64,000 nt of DNA. Origin: Bryum argenteum. Lineage: Eukaryota; Streptophyta; Bryopsida; Bryales; Bryaceae. Positions 12,240 through 23,853 of this stretch are shown in pieces; positions within the stretch are counted from its first letter, which is position 1, and each line of letters starts with the position of its first letter. Position numbers and translations under genes: made by a program. The notes beneath the pieces were generated by a model that did not search any database, was not told where the DNA came from, and worked only from the letters and a program-made list of their open reading frames with translations. The DNA lies in assembly GCA_037043015.1 (NCBI GenBank), contig CM073322.1:16503601-16567600 (forward strand). Direction: 5' to 3'.

Positions 12240-12870
12240 GAATCTGGAACATGAGAATAGGTGCAAATAAGAAGTGAACGAAAGATGAAGGGAACATCTG
12301 AGGGAAACTAGGAACGAGGAATAATGATAAGAATTGCGAACGGAGGATGGGAACTAGGAGCAGATGATGAGAACCAAGAACAAATGATGGGAACCGGGAA
12401 CAAATGATGGAAACTAAGAAAAGGAGTTGGGGCACAAGGAACTCGAAACAAATGATGGAAACCAAGAAGGGGAGTTGGGGGACAGGGAACTGGGAACCGG
12501 GAACAAAGAATAGGAACTTGAAATGAGAGTTTTGAGATAGGGAAACATTAACAAAAAATTGGAGAATGGGGAATTAAGAACAAGGGAAGAGGGAATAGAG
12601 GACATACTATAAAACTTAAAAAGCACGGGGGACTGAGAAGAAGGAAACAGAGGACATGCTATAAATCTTTAAAATAGGGGGCCATCAACGAGGGAACCGG
12701 GAATGAATGATGAGAACAAAGAACAAATGATGAAAACCAAGAAGGGGAGTTGAGGAAGGGAATAAAAGATGAGAACTAGGAATGTGAGTTTGGAAATAAA
12801 GGAACCCTTAACAAAAAGATAGAGAATGGAAAACGAGAACGGAGGAGGGGGAACTAGGAACAAGAGAATG
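12240..12870. repeat. ~630-bp purine-rich (GA) imperfect tandem repeat tract
   Basis: The plus strand is almost all A and G, built from irregular units such as GGGAACAAATGATGG and GAACTAGGAACAA. The minus strand gives long S/P/F/L/V-rich frames that follow from composition alone. Strand asymmetry of this length is unusual in the window. Confidence 0.85.
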
Positions 12871-12894
12871 AGGTCACGGAAGACATGCTATTAA

Positions 12895-13154
12895 CCCCTA
12901 AAGGTCCTTGATACAAAATTGTTTAAATTATCAAAAAGAACCTTCTTCTACTTCAGGTGCAAAGAAACTCAATCTAAGCATTGATTAGAAGATCCAACCG
13001 TAGGATCTTGAAGTTAACTTGACCCTTTTTTTGAATGTCAAATTTGAACCGTTAATTTTTCTCCAGTTTTGAGATTATAATGGTCAAAGTTGGCTGAATT
13101 TTCTCCCTGCGGAATTTCCAAAAAGCGATTTCCGCTTTCTTGGACTTTTAGGGG
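12895..13154. mobile_element. TTAA-type (piggyBac-like) MITE, 260 bp
   Basis: Flanked by TTAA at 12891-12894 and 13155-13158. The ends are CCCCTAAAGGTCCTTG and CTTGGACTTTTAGGGG, inverted complements with a few mismatches. It has exactly the same length (260 bp) and a similar interior as the copy at 26917-27176. Non-coding. It sits inside the hAT remnant, so it inserted after that element. Confidence 0.85.
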
Positions 13155-13516
13155 TTAATCTTAAAAAGGACGGGCGGAACCGAGAAGAAGGGAACGGAGA
13201 ACGTATTATAAATCTTTAAAGTCAGGGGAACCATCAACGAGGAACCAAGGAGAGGAGGTAGTTTCTAAAAAGCACCAAATAAAGAGCATACCAATCAAGA
13301 CACGGGCATCCTTACTCACAAATTAATAAAGATTATTTATTTACTTTTTGTCGAGAGGACAGGAGTATATGTACCACTACAGTAGTAAATGCATTGGTTG
13401 GTCATTTAACAAATCTTTTCAAAGGATTACAATCTCTAAAAATGAATTAAATGGTGCTCAAAGAACTCTAAAGAGGTATCATAAAATACAGGGGCTTCCT
13501 AGATTTCAAGCCATAA

Positions 13517-13862
13517 GAGCATTCCGACCCATCGCAAACTGAATTGAATACCGAATGTACAGTTCAGGGCGAAAATGCCCCACCAACCGGCAAAACCCTT
13601 GCATTTTAGTAAGTTTTAGTAGTTCAGTGCAAAATCAAGCCCTTTGCGGGGAAGTGCACTGACCTGAACTCACAATAAGACAAGGCTGATCTATTTGCGG
13701 AGAAAACTGCGAGGCTTTGTCACCCACTAGAAGTCACTCACAGAAACTCAATCACGAGTTCATGGGTGGGGCTGCAATTGCAAAATGACTATTCAGGTTG
13801 ATGACATTCAGGTTTGCAAGTTGCAAGTTTTCAGTTCGGGGCGCCTACGGGTGGTGATGCCC
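13517..13862. mobile_element. PIF/Harbinger-like MITE, 346 bp, TAA target duplication
   Basis: The ends GAGCATTCCGACCC and GGGTGGTGATGCCC are inverted complements at about 10 of 14 positions and are flanked on both sides by TAA. A 3-bp TWA duplication and GAGCATC-type termini are typical of PIF/Harbinger-derived MITEs in plants. Non-coding. Confidence 0.55.
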
Positions 13863-14289
13863 TAAGCACAATGTTTGTGTAATTTTTCCTCTTCTTTCAG
13901 TGTTGATGGTACCCCTCCATCACATGGTAAGTTGAGGGAATTACACTTTCTCTATATCCTATATTTTTAAGCACACATCTCACAAATGCTTGAATAATTA
14001 TCCAAAATCATTTAATGCAAATTGGTAGACACTTCTTCTTTCGGAGCTATCGTAAAAATGAGATAGCCACAATTAGTATGTGTTTTTTGGTTGGTTCTTG
14101 TAAATTGAATCAAAATACTTTCAACCCATCTCTTGGATATCACGTGATTCCAAAATTTGGACTGTTAGGTGGATTTCCAAGGCGATTGCCAAGTGAAGTA
14201 AGGGGGTCTAAATTCCATAGTTGGTTATGCTTTGGGATCCTAGTGGCGTTCATTAAGAGTTAGGACTCTCACTTGAAAAATATATGTTA

Positions 14290-14580
14290 AGGTTGTTTGT
14301 ATTGGATTCAAAAGTAGGTACATTGACAACGAAATAATTGATTGTTTGAAAATTTTGCGCTCTACTAGTTTGCCTCAAAGGCAAGTTGGCTTGAATTCTT
14401 ATGGTGTGGTGCACTTAGATGTGCTTTTGAAACAATATAGGGATAAGAAGTGAATTAGAGACACAGTTTTTCCTCCTTCACTGAATGTTGTCACTTGTAA
14501 GCAAGAGTCTCTTGCTTTCAATATACAAGGTATTTGTGAATGGTTGGATCATACATGTGATGATTTATGGTCTTCTATGA
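14290..14580 (+). pseudogene. hAT transposase, middle fragment
   Basis: Reading through one TGA gives YIDNEIIDCLKILRSTSLPQ and then NIQGICEWLDHTCDDLWSSM. This is the region of a hAT transposase between the catalytic core and the C-terminal dimerisation domain. It ends abruptly where the 932-bp TTAA-type element begins and resumes on its far side. Confidence 0.6.
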
Positions 14581-15512
14581 CCCCTACAAATCCAGGCGTT
14601 TCCTCGACCTCCCGAACCAAAAATTGCCATTTTTCACCTTTGTTGGGAAATGGGGAAATGGAGAAACTTTTCTTTTCTGGTTTTAGACTTTGAACCGTAA
14701 GATCTTGTACCTAACTTGTATACAAAGGACGGGTCAAAATTTCAACGGTTGGATGTTTGTCATTTGTGAGATCGTAACAACCAAAGTTTCTCCACCACTT
14801 TTTTTTGCTGCTGCGTGAGAGGCATTGTCTAAATGGTGCCAAGGGCAACTTGATGATTGTTACTCCAAACATTTTTCTGTCATTTTTTTTCATGTAGGTG
14901 ATCAAGTTGGGTATGCTCATGCAAAATTTTAGAGACCAATTCCACTTTTTGACCTTAATGTAAAATATTTTATGAAAGAAGGTCTAAAAACATCCATATA
15001 GTAAAACAAGCACCATGTATGATATATTTAGTTTGAGAATAATCTGGACAATGAGAAGGTGCATTTATGATGATGTGAATTTTGAAAAAAAAAAAATGGA
15101 AAAAATCCAAAATCTCGAATTTTGGCAATTTTTGAAAGAAAAAATTGTAAAATTACTAGAAATTGTGAAGATTGTTTCTGAAAGTTTTGGAGGCTGCCCT
15201 TCTAAAATTGGTAAACTTTTTGACTTCGAATACTTTGGAATTTGAATAGTAATTTGGTAATGAATATATTTCTATAAAAAAAAATTAAAAAATAAACAAA
15301 ATTATTTTAAACTGCCCGTTTTGGACTTGAAACCTAAAATTTCTAGATGAAGGTTATAAAATTAAAATTTGGCTTTACAAATTTTAGAGCATACACATTA
15401 CAGTATGGGGAGCATCCAGTAAAAATTCTAGGCAATAATATCAATTTAATTCCTTAAAATCAGCTGCCCGAAATCTCAAAAAACCGAATCGGTTTTCTTG
15501 GATTTTTAGGGG
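14581..15512. mobile_element. TTAA-type (piggyBac-like) element, 932 bp, inserted in a hAT gene
   Basis: Its ends CCCCTACAAATCCAGG and CTTGGATTTTTAGGGG pair as inverted repeats. Almost the whole length aligns with 62815-63737. The flanks (ATGA and ATAA) have drifted from TTAA. It splits the hAT reading frame between the middle and C-terminal fragments, which gives the order of insertion. No transposase is encoded; the interior frames share no family resemblance. Confidence 0.8.
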
Positions 15513-15524
15513 ATAAGTTAGAGT

Positions 15525-15700
15525 CTCTCTTTAAGCTTACAATATCCTAATCATCTAAATGTTGCTGATATTGCAAGATGTCAATGTGTGAGTAGTGCCA
15601 CTTGTGAGAGAGTTTTTTTTGTGCGGAACAACATCAAGCAAAAGACTAAAAACCAAATGACAATATCACACTAAAATCATGTGATGTGGTTGGCGATTAA
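15525..15700 (+). pseudogene. hAT transposase, C-terminal dimerisation domain fragment
   Basis: Translates in part as YPNHLNVADIARCQCVSSAT and CERVFFVRNNIKQKTKNQM. This is the signature of the hAT C-terminal dimerisation domain (consensus CVSTATCERGFS...IKTK.RN). It belongs to the same broken element as 11324-12030 and 14290-14580. Confidence 0.75.
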
Positions 15701-15828
15701 AGAACGAAGTACAAATATTGAATATATTTTGAATATATATAGCTTTATGGAAGGACCTAAGAAAGTATAGATATTTGTATAGTTATCCTGAGAAATATCT
15801 TGCAGAGGCAACAAAAGTTTGGGCACTT

Positions 15829-16074
15829 TTAAATGAGTGCTACCAGCGTTTCTCGGAGCCTCATTAGCCAAAGGGATTTTTGGTTTAGAATCCTTGGGAA
15901 TTTTTAATTGACCTTCCAAAGACCGTTTTTGATAATTTTGAATTCAAAAATGGGAACTCCCCCTCCAAATTACTCTCGAAGCCTACTCCTTGGTATTTTA
16001 AGCCTAAACATTAAAAATTTAGGGGGCTCATTACCCCTCCCGTTCTCTTGCCCCCAAAAAATGCTTGTAGCACG
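15829..16074. mobile_element. Small MITE, relative of the one at 17449-17665
   Basis: The termini GTGCTACCAGCGTTT and the complement of GTGCTACAAGCATTT form an imperfect inverted repeat. The core (TTTTGAATTCAA, GAAGCCTACT, TTAGGGGGCTCATTACCCCT) is shared with 17449-17665 in the same orientation. No clear target duplication was found. Confidence 0.5.
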
Positions 16075-16142
16075 TATTTACTGTGATCCCAAAAGTTCAA
16101 TGTGAGGACGGTGAGGATCTCAATATTGATCTAATTTGTCTT

Positions 16143-17000
16143 TAACCTCTAAATGATTTGACTCATTGTTAGAAAAAAGAGCACATTCTCAAGAAAAGTG
16201 TTACCAATGAAAACCAAGGTAGCTTATTTAGATCTCACCCGTACAATCTTGTAGTAGACATACTTTACATCATGTGTGTCAAATTTTGACTCATGAGGCC
16301 TCAAACTTGCAAGATCGTAACGTATTAGTAAATAAATATATAAACATCACAAAATCTCAACATTTTCACTTTGAAGTGAAAATGCTACCAATTTACTTAT
16401 TGCAATCAAAAAATCACCAACTACAAAGATGTTAACCTTCATCTCAATGACACCCTAAAACAACAAAAAACCCAAGAGAAAATTCTTTTGCCCAAATATT
16501 GACCTTGCAATGGTGAAAACTGCCAAATTTTTTATAAAAGGAAAATAATCCAAACCTTAACTTTGTGAACTCAAATCTATGCGTTATCTTCAATAAATCC
16601 TTGAATTTTTCAAGGTTTCTATCACTAAAACAAGACCCTAATTTGGACCTAACCCAAAAAATCAAGTCAAAATCCAACCGTGGATGAGGGAGATATAGCT
16701 TCTAAAAAATCATCCATTTATTCACTTTCTTTCAAGATAGAAACATTTTTGCAAATCCAATACCTAAACAATTCAAAAAAAAAAAATCTTACTACTAGAA
16801 ATTTTTTAGCATTCCTCTTAAGATTGTGATTGATCAAAAAAAATTCATGAGAACATCTTTTTGATTTCCTATAATTGCCTCCCAATGGCAAAACATGCTC
16901 CATGTTTGAAAGCTCAAAAACAAAAGTTGCCTTCACTAAAATGCATGCCATTAATTCAAAATTCATTGTGTGGGTTTGAAATTCTTATCACACAAACTAG
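16143..17000. repeat. Dispersed repeat family (paralogue of 25930-26900)
   Basis: Shares ordered blocks with 25930-26900: a stretch on transcribed-looking GTACAATCTTGTAGTAGAC, TGACTCATG, CCTTGCAATGGTGAAA, AAAATGCATGCCATT and CACACAAACTAGACTTGAT. In this copy the tetranucleotide position holds only TAAATAAATATATAA. Partial relatives occur near 1528, 45200 (inverted) and 46510. No terminal repeats or coding capacity were identified. Confidence 0.6.
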
Positions 17001-17448
17001 ACTTGATTTGAGACGCGATCCAAGTGATTTCATCTAAAACGGACTCCAAATGAAGGAGCTTTGGCTCTTCAAATTTGTTGCTGTAATCCAAATGTCAAAT
17101 TTCAAATTTCAACATTCGGCCCGGTTAAGGGTTGAGAAACTTCATACATTTGTGATCAAACTCTCTCAAAAAAGCAATTGGATAATCTTGGCTTTGAAAT
17201 TTATATTGTATTTGTATTTGATTGCTTGTGTAGATGAAAAATCCTTCTAATATACTATTTTCTTTAATATAGAAGATGGTATGTTGGAGGGGAGAATCCT
17301 TGGCTGCAAGTGGTTGATGGGCTACCATGTTCAATTCCAAGGATGCTATTTAGTGAAGTAATATATAAGGTTTTCAGCCTACAAATATTGATCATTGTAG
17401 GATGTACCCTATGCTCTTGGGAAAATAGCCTATGCCCTTTGCTAAAAG

Positions 17449-17665
17449 GGGCAATGGTTCGTGGCAGCTACCAAGGAGGCACCCTAGAATCCGTGGGGAC
17501 CTCTCAAGGCCGTTTTTGATCATTTTGAATTCAAGTTTGAGGTCTGCGACCCCAAGTTACCCTTGGAAGCCTACTACTTGGCATTTAATGTCTATACATC
17601 AAAAAATTAGGGGGCTCATTACCCCTCCTCCATCCTCCTTGGTAGCTGCTACAAACGCTTACCCC
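17449..17665. mobile_element. hAT-like MITE, 217 bp, with 8-bp GCTAAAAG duplication
   Basis: Flanked by GCTAAAAG at 17441-17448 and 17666-17673. Terminal inverted repeats of roughly 30 bp include the inner block GCAGCTACCAAGGAGG on the left and CCTCCTTGGTAGCTGC on the right. An 8-bp duplication points to hAT-type transposition. Non-coding. Confidence 0.7.
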
Positions 17666-17673
17666 GCTAAAAG

Positions 17674-18460
17674 AAGGCAATTAACCTTTCTAATTCAAAA
17701 AACTTCCCAAACGCTGGTGGTGACCATTTTGTTCAATTGAGAAAATAGAAAAAATTGACGGCACACCCGGTCAAAGGATCACAATGTAAGCGAGACAGGC
17801 ATAGGGCAAATATAGCTGGTCCAGCAGGAAGCAAGCGCATCCTGTTGCCGTGCCTGGTGCCCGGCTGTCAGGTCAACCAGCGGACGACTCTCAGTGGTGG
17901 GATGCGGTCCTTTCTTATTTGGGAACTCACTCAGATGGTTGCTCGTTTGTCAAGGCAACAAAATCCCCCTTGACCACTTCCATCATCCGCATCCAGTACT
18001 CCTATGCTTACTCATTATCATGAGCTATTTTTATTTTTTTCTGAGGACTGTGTAAAAATTGAGCAACCCACTGTAAATCCTATGCAATACCTTTTTAAAA
18101 ATTTCTTCACACAACAACACACGAGAAAGTGATACAAATCATGCATCAGGCAAGAGCTCTAGTATCTGAAGAACACGTGTAAACTCATTTCAGATTTGTC
18201 CGCTAGAATGAACATTCAAATTGAACCAAAGAATGGTAACACTTATTCATCGACATTGTAGTGTATGTAGTATTTGTATTATTTTTATATTACATTCATT
18301 GATAAATGCGTAAACTTGTATTGAAGATGTAGTAGACTCTCATGTGATTGTAACGCACTTTACCCGGATCATTTTCGAGTGCACCGGCAATGTTTATATT
18401 CGATTGAGAAATTGCCCTCGTGACAACTGAATTCGTAAATCATCTGGTGGAGGGTACTGT
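17674..18460. other. Intergenic sequence, no gene seen
   Basis: A short GC-richer patch (about 17800-17960) resembles no family I know. The rest is AT-rich. Confidence 0.5.
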
Positions 18461-18534
18461 ACATGTACCCCTCGTGGCATTCTAATGTGCAGTCAATACA
18501 TGTACCCCTTGTGGCATTCCAATGTGCAGTCAAT
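18461..18534. repeat. 37-bp tandem duplication
   Basis: Two units of 37 bp with two mismatches, each starting ACATGTACCCC and ending GTGCAGTCAAT. Confidence 0.9.
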
Positions 18535-18907
18535 ACTCAACACACCAAGAGCTCTTGTGGCTTCACAATCAATATACAGTACACATGCACACAAGTTGTG
18601 AGAAGCTACCGAAGTAGAGTTCCGACCTTACTCAGTAGTACTTCCTATCAATTCTGTTTGTAAGATGCAAACTATAGAATTGCAGCTTCAGAACAGAACG
18701 AAAAGCAACTGCAAAGAGTCCCTGGTGCTCTGGATATGCTCATACATAATTAAGCTCTTTCCAGCCCCCACAATATAATACTGTATTTTAAAGTCACAAT
18801 GAGCATGTCCTGACAGCAGCTCATGGCGGCTGTGCTTGGTGGCATTGAGCAGTCCACCACGCCATCCTACGTGGATCAAACCTCGTTTCCTTTGGCATCT
18901 CTTCTCA

Positions 18908-19418
18908 GTGTCGCTTTACACTATGGACCACGAAGATTGATCTCAACCTTTGAAAACATGTGATTGGAGAGTAAAGTGCTCTTGGTCCCATTTGGCTTTA
19001 CACTACCTTCGAAAAAGGTGAATGACCATTAACTTTGAAGTCCCCCAAGTATGCTAAATTTTCCATGATGGATAATGTTATCATGGTCTCCTTGATTCGA
19101 GTTGACTTAAAGCAAATGATTGACTTAACTACATTGAAGGAGACCATGATGTTTAAAGATCACTGATTGGCTAGTGTTCAATTATTTAATGAGAAAGGCG
19201 GGAAAAAGGAGATGGTAAAAGAGAGAATTTATGAGGATTCTTATTAGAGAATTGAGCTTAAACTTGTCCCCGGTCCAAATCCACTTTACACTACAAGAGT
19301 GACTAAGCCACTCAAAAATCCAATTTTGATTTATCATGAACATGACCAAGAGCCGTGACCATGAAAATGATTTTTCTTTTCTTGGTCATGGCTCGTGGTC
19401 TATAGTGTAAAGGGACCC
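18908..19418. mobile_element. MITE, ~511 bp, GGGTCCCTTTACACTA-type ends
   Basis: The inner 20 bp of the ends pair with one mismatch (CTTTACACTATGGACCACGA against the complement of TCGTGGTCTATAGTGTAAAG). TCA flanks both sides (18905-18907 and 19419-19421), a possible 3-bp duplication. CTTTACACTAC recurs inside at about 18995 and 19283, suggesting nested or rearranged copies. Superfamily uncertain; PIF/Harbinger is possible. Confidence 0.6.
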
Positions 19419-20982
19419 TCAGACAACAAATTTTAAGAGGAGGAAAGCCTTTAATATCCTTGCCAAGCAAAGCTTTGGCATGGTTCCTAGAAGAAAACGG
19501 TGTTTTTTACAACTTATTCGTTTGCTATGGCTAAAATGATTTTGATAGTCATAATTGAATCATGGATTAGTCATTTAGGATGATCGTAATTCCTATATGA
19601 AAATGGTTTACTTCATGCTGCAACTAAAATGCCTTTAATAGAGGCAATCAAGTCATAAAGAAGTCATTGAGGATGAATCTTAGTTATAAAAAAACAAGGT
19701 GTAAAGAATACTATTCTCTACACCTTGGAGTTTAATCACAACACACAACATACTTGAGTTAATGTGAATACAAAGAGTCTACAAGTAAGAAATAACCCCT
19801 CTTCCTTACATGGTCATGTTGTTGAAATATAGGAACAAACATGTGACTCAAATTTGGCCACTTCACATGAGATCTTCTTTTTGCTTGAGGCAATCAATGT
19901 AATCGGTTCAATTTGGCTACCGAAAGTTTAGCACACAACCAAACAACAAACTTTCTATGTAGTATGTAGTAATATTCCTATCTAATTATTAGTAAAGAAA
20001 GTCAAAAGTATGAGACTAGGACTGGGAGTTTCTTTAATGTGGGTCATGCATTTAAGGGTTGAGCTTTTTGAGATGGGGCAAAGGCAAGGATCTTGTTGGA
20101 ACAATATGCCCCCGACACCAGCATACAGATACGTTTCTAAATACAGCCATCGACGACGTGGTCCGCCATACGGAGCGGCGCGTGCTTTGCTTCCCGGACG
20201 GCCACACCGCTGCCTGCTTTAAAAGAAACGTCGCGTGCGCCTTCTAATTTCTTCCACGCCGCTGGCGACGAAATTCGTCCACCGGAATCCAGCTTACGAA
20301 CTAAGCTTACCACCCCACATTGTTTCCCATTCAGTTGACGCTCAGGAATTTGATAAGATTCGAAGCAGTTGGGAGGTGAAGAGTTTGCTCAGTCTACCGT
20401 TTGTTTACTATTCATGGGGATTCGAGTCGCTTCTCATTCTGTTACCCATTGCGCATCCTTTGGAGTTGGGGTCACGTTGTCGTCGTCGGTGCGGGAATAT
20501 ATTTGAGTGATTCCTCGAGTGCAGAGTACGGTAGTTGCGCGCATTTCCATCTCCCGTAGTTTGATCCAGACTGTAGCCTCGATTCGGGCTTGAATTGGGG
20601 CGAATTGGACTGAATCCTGAGAGGAGTTTTTGAGTTGGTCGGAATTCTCGAGGGAGCGAGCGTGTAGAATCGTTTGTTCAGGAAAATTCTCTGCGTCGTT
20701 GTTGTGTTTACGAAAGGATATTGTTCGCCGACCATCCTTCGCATTTTTGACGAACTTGCGGAAGTCAAGAAGGCGCAAGGATTGTGCATTTTGTCTGCTT
20801 TTGTTATGATGGCGCTTTCTGATTGAATTTCGGGGACAGCGAGTGCCGTTGTCGTCTCGCAGCTGTACGTATCTTGTCTGCGCCGACTGGTACAGAACGC
20901 TTGGACAGGGGTCGCTCTCTGTGGGTCTTCAATTTAGAGTTTACTGCACAGTATCCGAGAAGCGCGGGTGTTGGGAGCGATC
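19419..20982. other. Intergenic DNA grading into promoter and 5' leader of the KASH-like gene
   Basis: AT-rich up to about 20.0 kb, then richer in G+C from about 20.1 kb to the start codon at 20983. A TATA-like AATATATTT lies near 20494. Frames in this stretch show no family resemblance and are read as leader or promoter. Confidence 0.4.
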
Positions 20983-23853
20983 ATGAGGGAGGAAGAAGGT
21001 GCACGCTACTTGAGTCCGCTGGTGAAGCAGGACTTGGCCAAACTTGACACTGATGGCGACACTCGCCGATTGGCCGTCAAGTCCTTGAGGATGTTTGTGG
21101 AGCAGCTGGACGCGACTGCCTTGCCCCGCTTCATCTCTCAGGTTAGTCATTTGAACGTGACAACAATGTAGTCTCTATGATTGTAGAATTCTTGGGAATC
21201 GGTGACGGGCTTGTGCTGCAGTACGATTTATTCATCCACGTTTTGGCTCCCCAGATTGCAGATTCTCGAGAGCCTGGGGCAACACGATGCTACGCCATTT
21301 CTTTGTACGAGGAGGCGGCGCGGGTGCATGGCAAACTTGTAGTGCCCCACATTTCGAAAGTTATGGCCGCGCTGGTGCGCTCTTCGTCTGCGAGCGGGAC
21401 ATTTCCGCAATTGCAAGTAGCTTGTGCGAGAGTGACTGCCGCACTTGCGCGGCACGGCATTGACGCCACCACGTCGTCGGAGGAGGCAGAGCGAATTATG
21501 CGGGAAATTTGCAATCCTCTCATTGACGCTCTGGCAGGGAAATTGGAGCCCGTGGCCTCCACGGCAGCTGCATGCCTCCACGCCCTCGCTGAGACCGACA
21601 AATGGAAACATGCTCGGGAAGAGATTGTACACGAGGTTTGCCAACGCACTACGGTGGCGTTGGGTGAAAAATCAACTCGTACTGTCGCTCACATGCAGCT
21701 CATTCGCGTCTTGGCGTCAGTGAATCCCGACGTCCTCTGCCTCCATGGCGCCAGTCTCCTGAGGGCCGGCGAGCAGATTTTGAAGAACACTTCCAATTCC
21801 TGGCAGCTTCGCAAAGCTGCCGCTCAGTTGCTGCAGTCCGTGCTGACCATCCTTGACAAGGGGACACTTCAAACGGAGCTCAATTCTGCTTTGCATGTAA
21901 GACATTGTGAATCCTCTTCATTTGAAAACCAGAAACAAGATGAATGTGATTGCATTGACTGATTACAATATATGAAATGTACGTGTAGAAAGCTCCAGAT
22001 TTCAGTGATTGGGCTCTAATTCCTCAATTGACAATCATCGCGATGCTTCTGCAGACTTTGGAGGGTTATCGTCTTGACAGGATGCCGCATGTAAGGACTG
22101 CCGTTAGCGAGGCCTTGCACACAGCGAAGATGTTAGCTTCTGGAAACACGGGAATGCACACATCGTTCGGCATGGCGGCAAGTCCCATACGGAAGTCACC
22201 AGGCTCTGATCGGAGTCCGTGGCTTCACGACATGCCAATGTCGCCAGCGACATCGAAGCGGGGGACGAGCCCCACGACTCCTGGAAGAGCAAGCCCGAGA
22301 GGTGCGAGTCCGACGTCCCAAGAGTCACGGCATTTATCCTTTTCGTCAACTTCTACGTCAACTTCGGAATCAGCGCATGTGCGGCGCTCCCCTGCGAGGA
22401 GTGGTAATAAGAGCGGGACGAGGGCGAGGCGAGCTCCGGTTTACCCTACTCGAGCTTCTCTTGTCCATTCCCCAGGCACGTCTTGTTCGAGTTCTACTAC
22501 CACCGTCGAAGAGTGCGAGTCACCGTCACGTCGATGTGAGATCATTGCCCCCATTTTTTCACAATTGTCCCCATCCATTCCCTATTGCATGCATTTGTCC
22601 AGCGTACTCTGTCTTCACGTTCAGATTGTAGCTTTCTTATCCTGAATGCTGATTGGAGAGAATTTCAGATTGTATGCGTGCTAGCCTTTTAAACTCTTGA
22701 GCTACCGACGTCATGAGGGTTCTCGCTACCTAAAATCAGCTCTGTGTCGGTTCAGATCATTCTGACATGTGAATGTCTGCTCATGTGCGCAGTTAGCATG
22801 AAGGAGTTCAATGTTCGCACGGTAGCGAACGGTCTCGTCTACTCCAGAGAAGATGAAAACGGGCATGGCCAAGGTCGCCTTAAGGTTCAAATCGAAGAAG
22901 TAGACGTAGCAGTTCCCGTTTCCAGAGATTCCAGTCCGAGAATTCGCGCTTCTGGGGAGGAACATGAGTTGGCACGATCGAAATCCTCCGTGGAGGTGGT
23001 CTTGCCTCGGTTGAAGCTGGGAAGTTTAAGCAGCTTGAATCAGCAGCTTCCAGAAACACCCATTTTGAAAGCTTCCAGCATACAAACAGACTCCGAAGCT
23101 GAAATACGGAGAGTACCTTCACAGGAGATCGAACCTGTTACACCAGATGTGGAAGTGGAGAAACGGCCGATTGTTTCGTCAGTTGAATCTGAACCGAGCT
23201 TATTACAGCACTTTTACAAGCCGTCGTCGCTCGACGTAGAGATTCAGGAGAAGAGCACAGAGTTTCTTCTTCCGACACGGATGGTGCGCTCGCTGTCAAA
23301 TCTTTCCACGCCGAGAAGTGTACAGCTCGCTCACGATGACGAGGGAGATGCCGAGACGGCAAGCGAGACGGGGTGGAGTGTACGCGACAATCCTATCGCA
23401 TCGGAGGATTCGTACCCATTGGACAGCTCCGACGATGATGACTGCAGACGAATGCGGGGAAATTCCTGCAGCCCTCGCGACATTCGCATGCTTTCACCCA
23501 TCAAAGCACCGATAACCCCGGACGACGAAGGCGACCACCCATGTCCTACCTGCGTCGTGGCTGATCCTGTGAAGGTGCTGTGCACAGATGACGCACCGAA
23601 TGGATTGTCAAGCTTGTTACACGAGGACGAACTCAATCCTTCTAAGAGTAGCCCTCCAGAAGAACAAGACGCGGGTTCAAAAAACAGCGGATGCCAAATG
23701 ATGTGCAAAGTGAAGCAATTCTGGGGATTCGCCGAGACTGCACTCGGAGGATCACTCTGTCTGATTATTGCAGTGCCGCTGGCCATTCTTTTTGTCAAGG
23801 GACTGCATGGCGGGCGTCAAGATGAGATTTACGATCACCTCGTGCCCACATAG
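20983..23853 (+). CDS. SINE1/SINE2-like ARM-repeat KASH protein of the nuclear envelope
   Basis: A predicted outer nuclear membrane protein that binds SUN proteins to form a plant LINC bridge; Arabidopsis SINE1/SINE2 act in nuclear positioning with actin. Exons 20983-21141, 21255-21896, 22055-22535 and 22793-23853 join in frame (phases 0, 0, 1) into 780 residues. Residues 1 to about 300 are helical ARM/HEAT-like sequence with family motifs: LSPLVKQDLAKLD near the N-terminus, then YAISLYEEAARVHG, LARHGID and EGYRLDRMPHVRTAVSEAL. A long Ser/Pro-rich acidic middle follows. One membrane segment spans about 747-765 (LCLIIAVPLAILFVKGL) with a short tail ending LVPT at the stop, matching the plant KASH terminus. 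The start ATG gives MREEEGARYLSP, close to family starts. It is longer than Arabidopsis SINE1 through its middle region. The exon 2 acceptor could be 33 bp earlier. Confidence 0.9.

Noticed and set aside
12124-12863. Minus-strand Ser/Pro/Phe/Leu-rich frames
   Set aside because: Follow from the purine-rich composition of the other strand.
15829-17665. LTR retrotransposon with direct repeats of about 165 bp
   Set aside because: Each direct repeat has its own inverted termini, and nothing between them resembles gag-pol.
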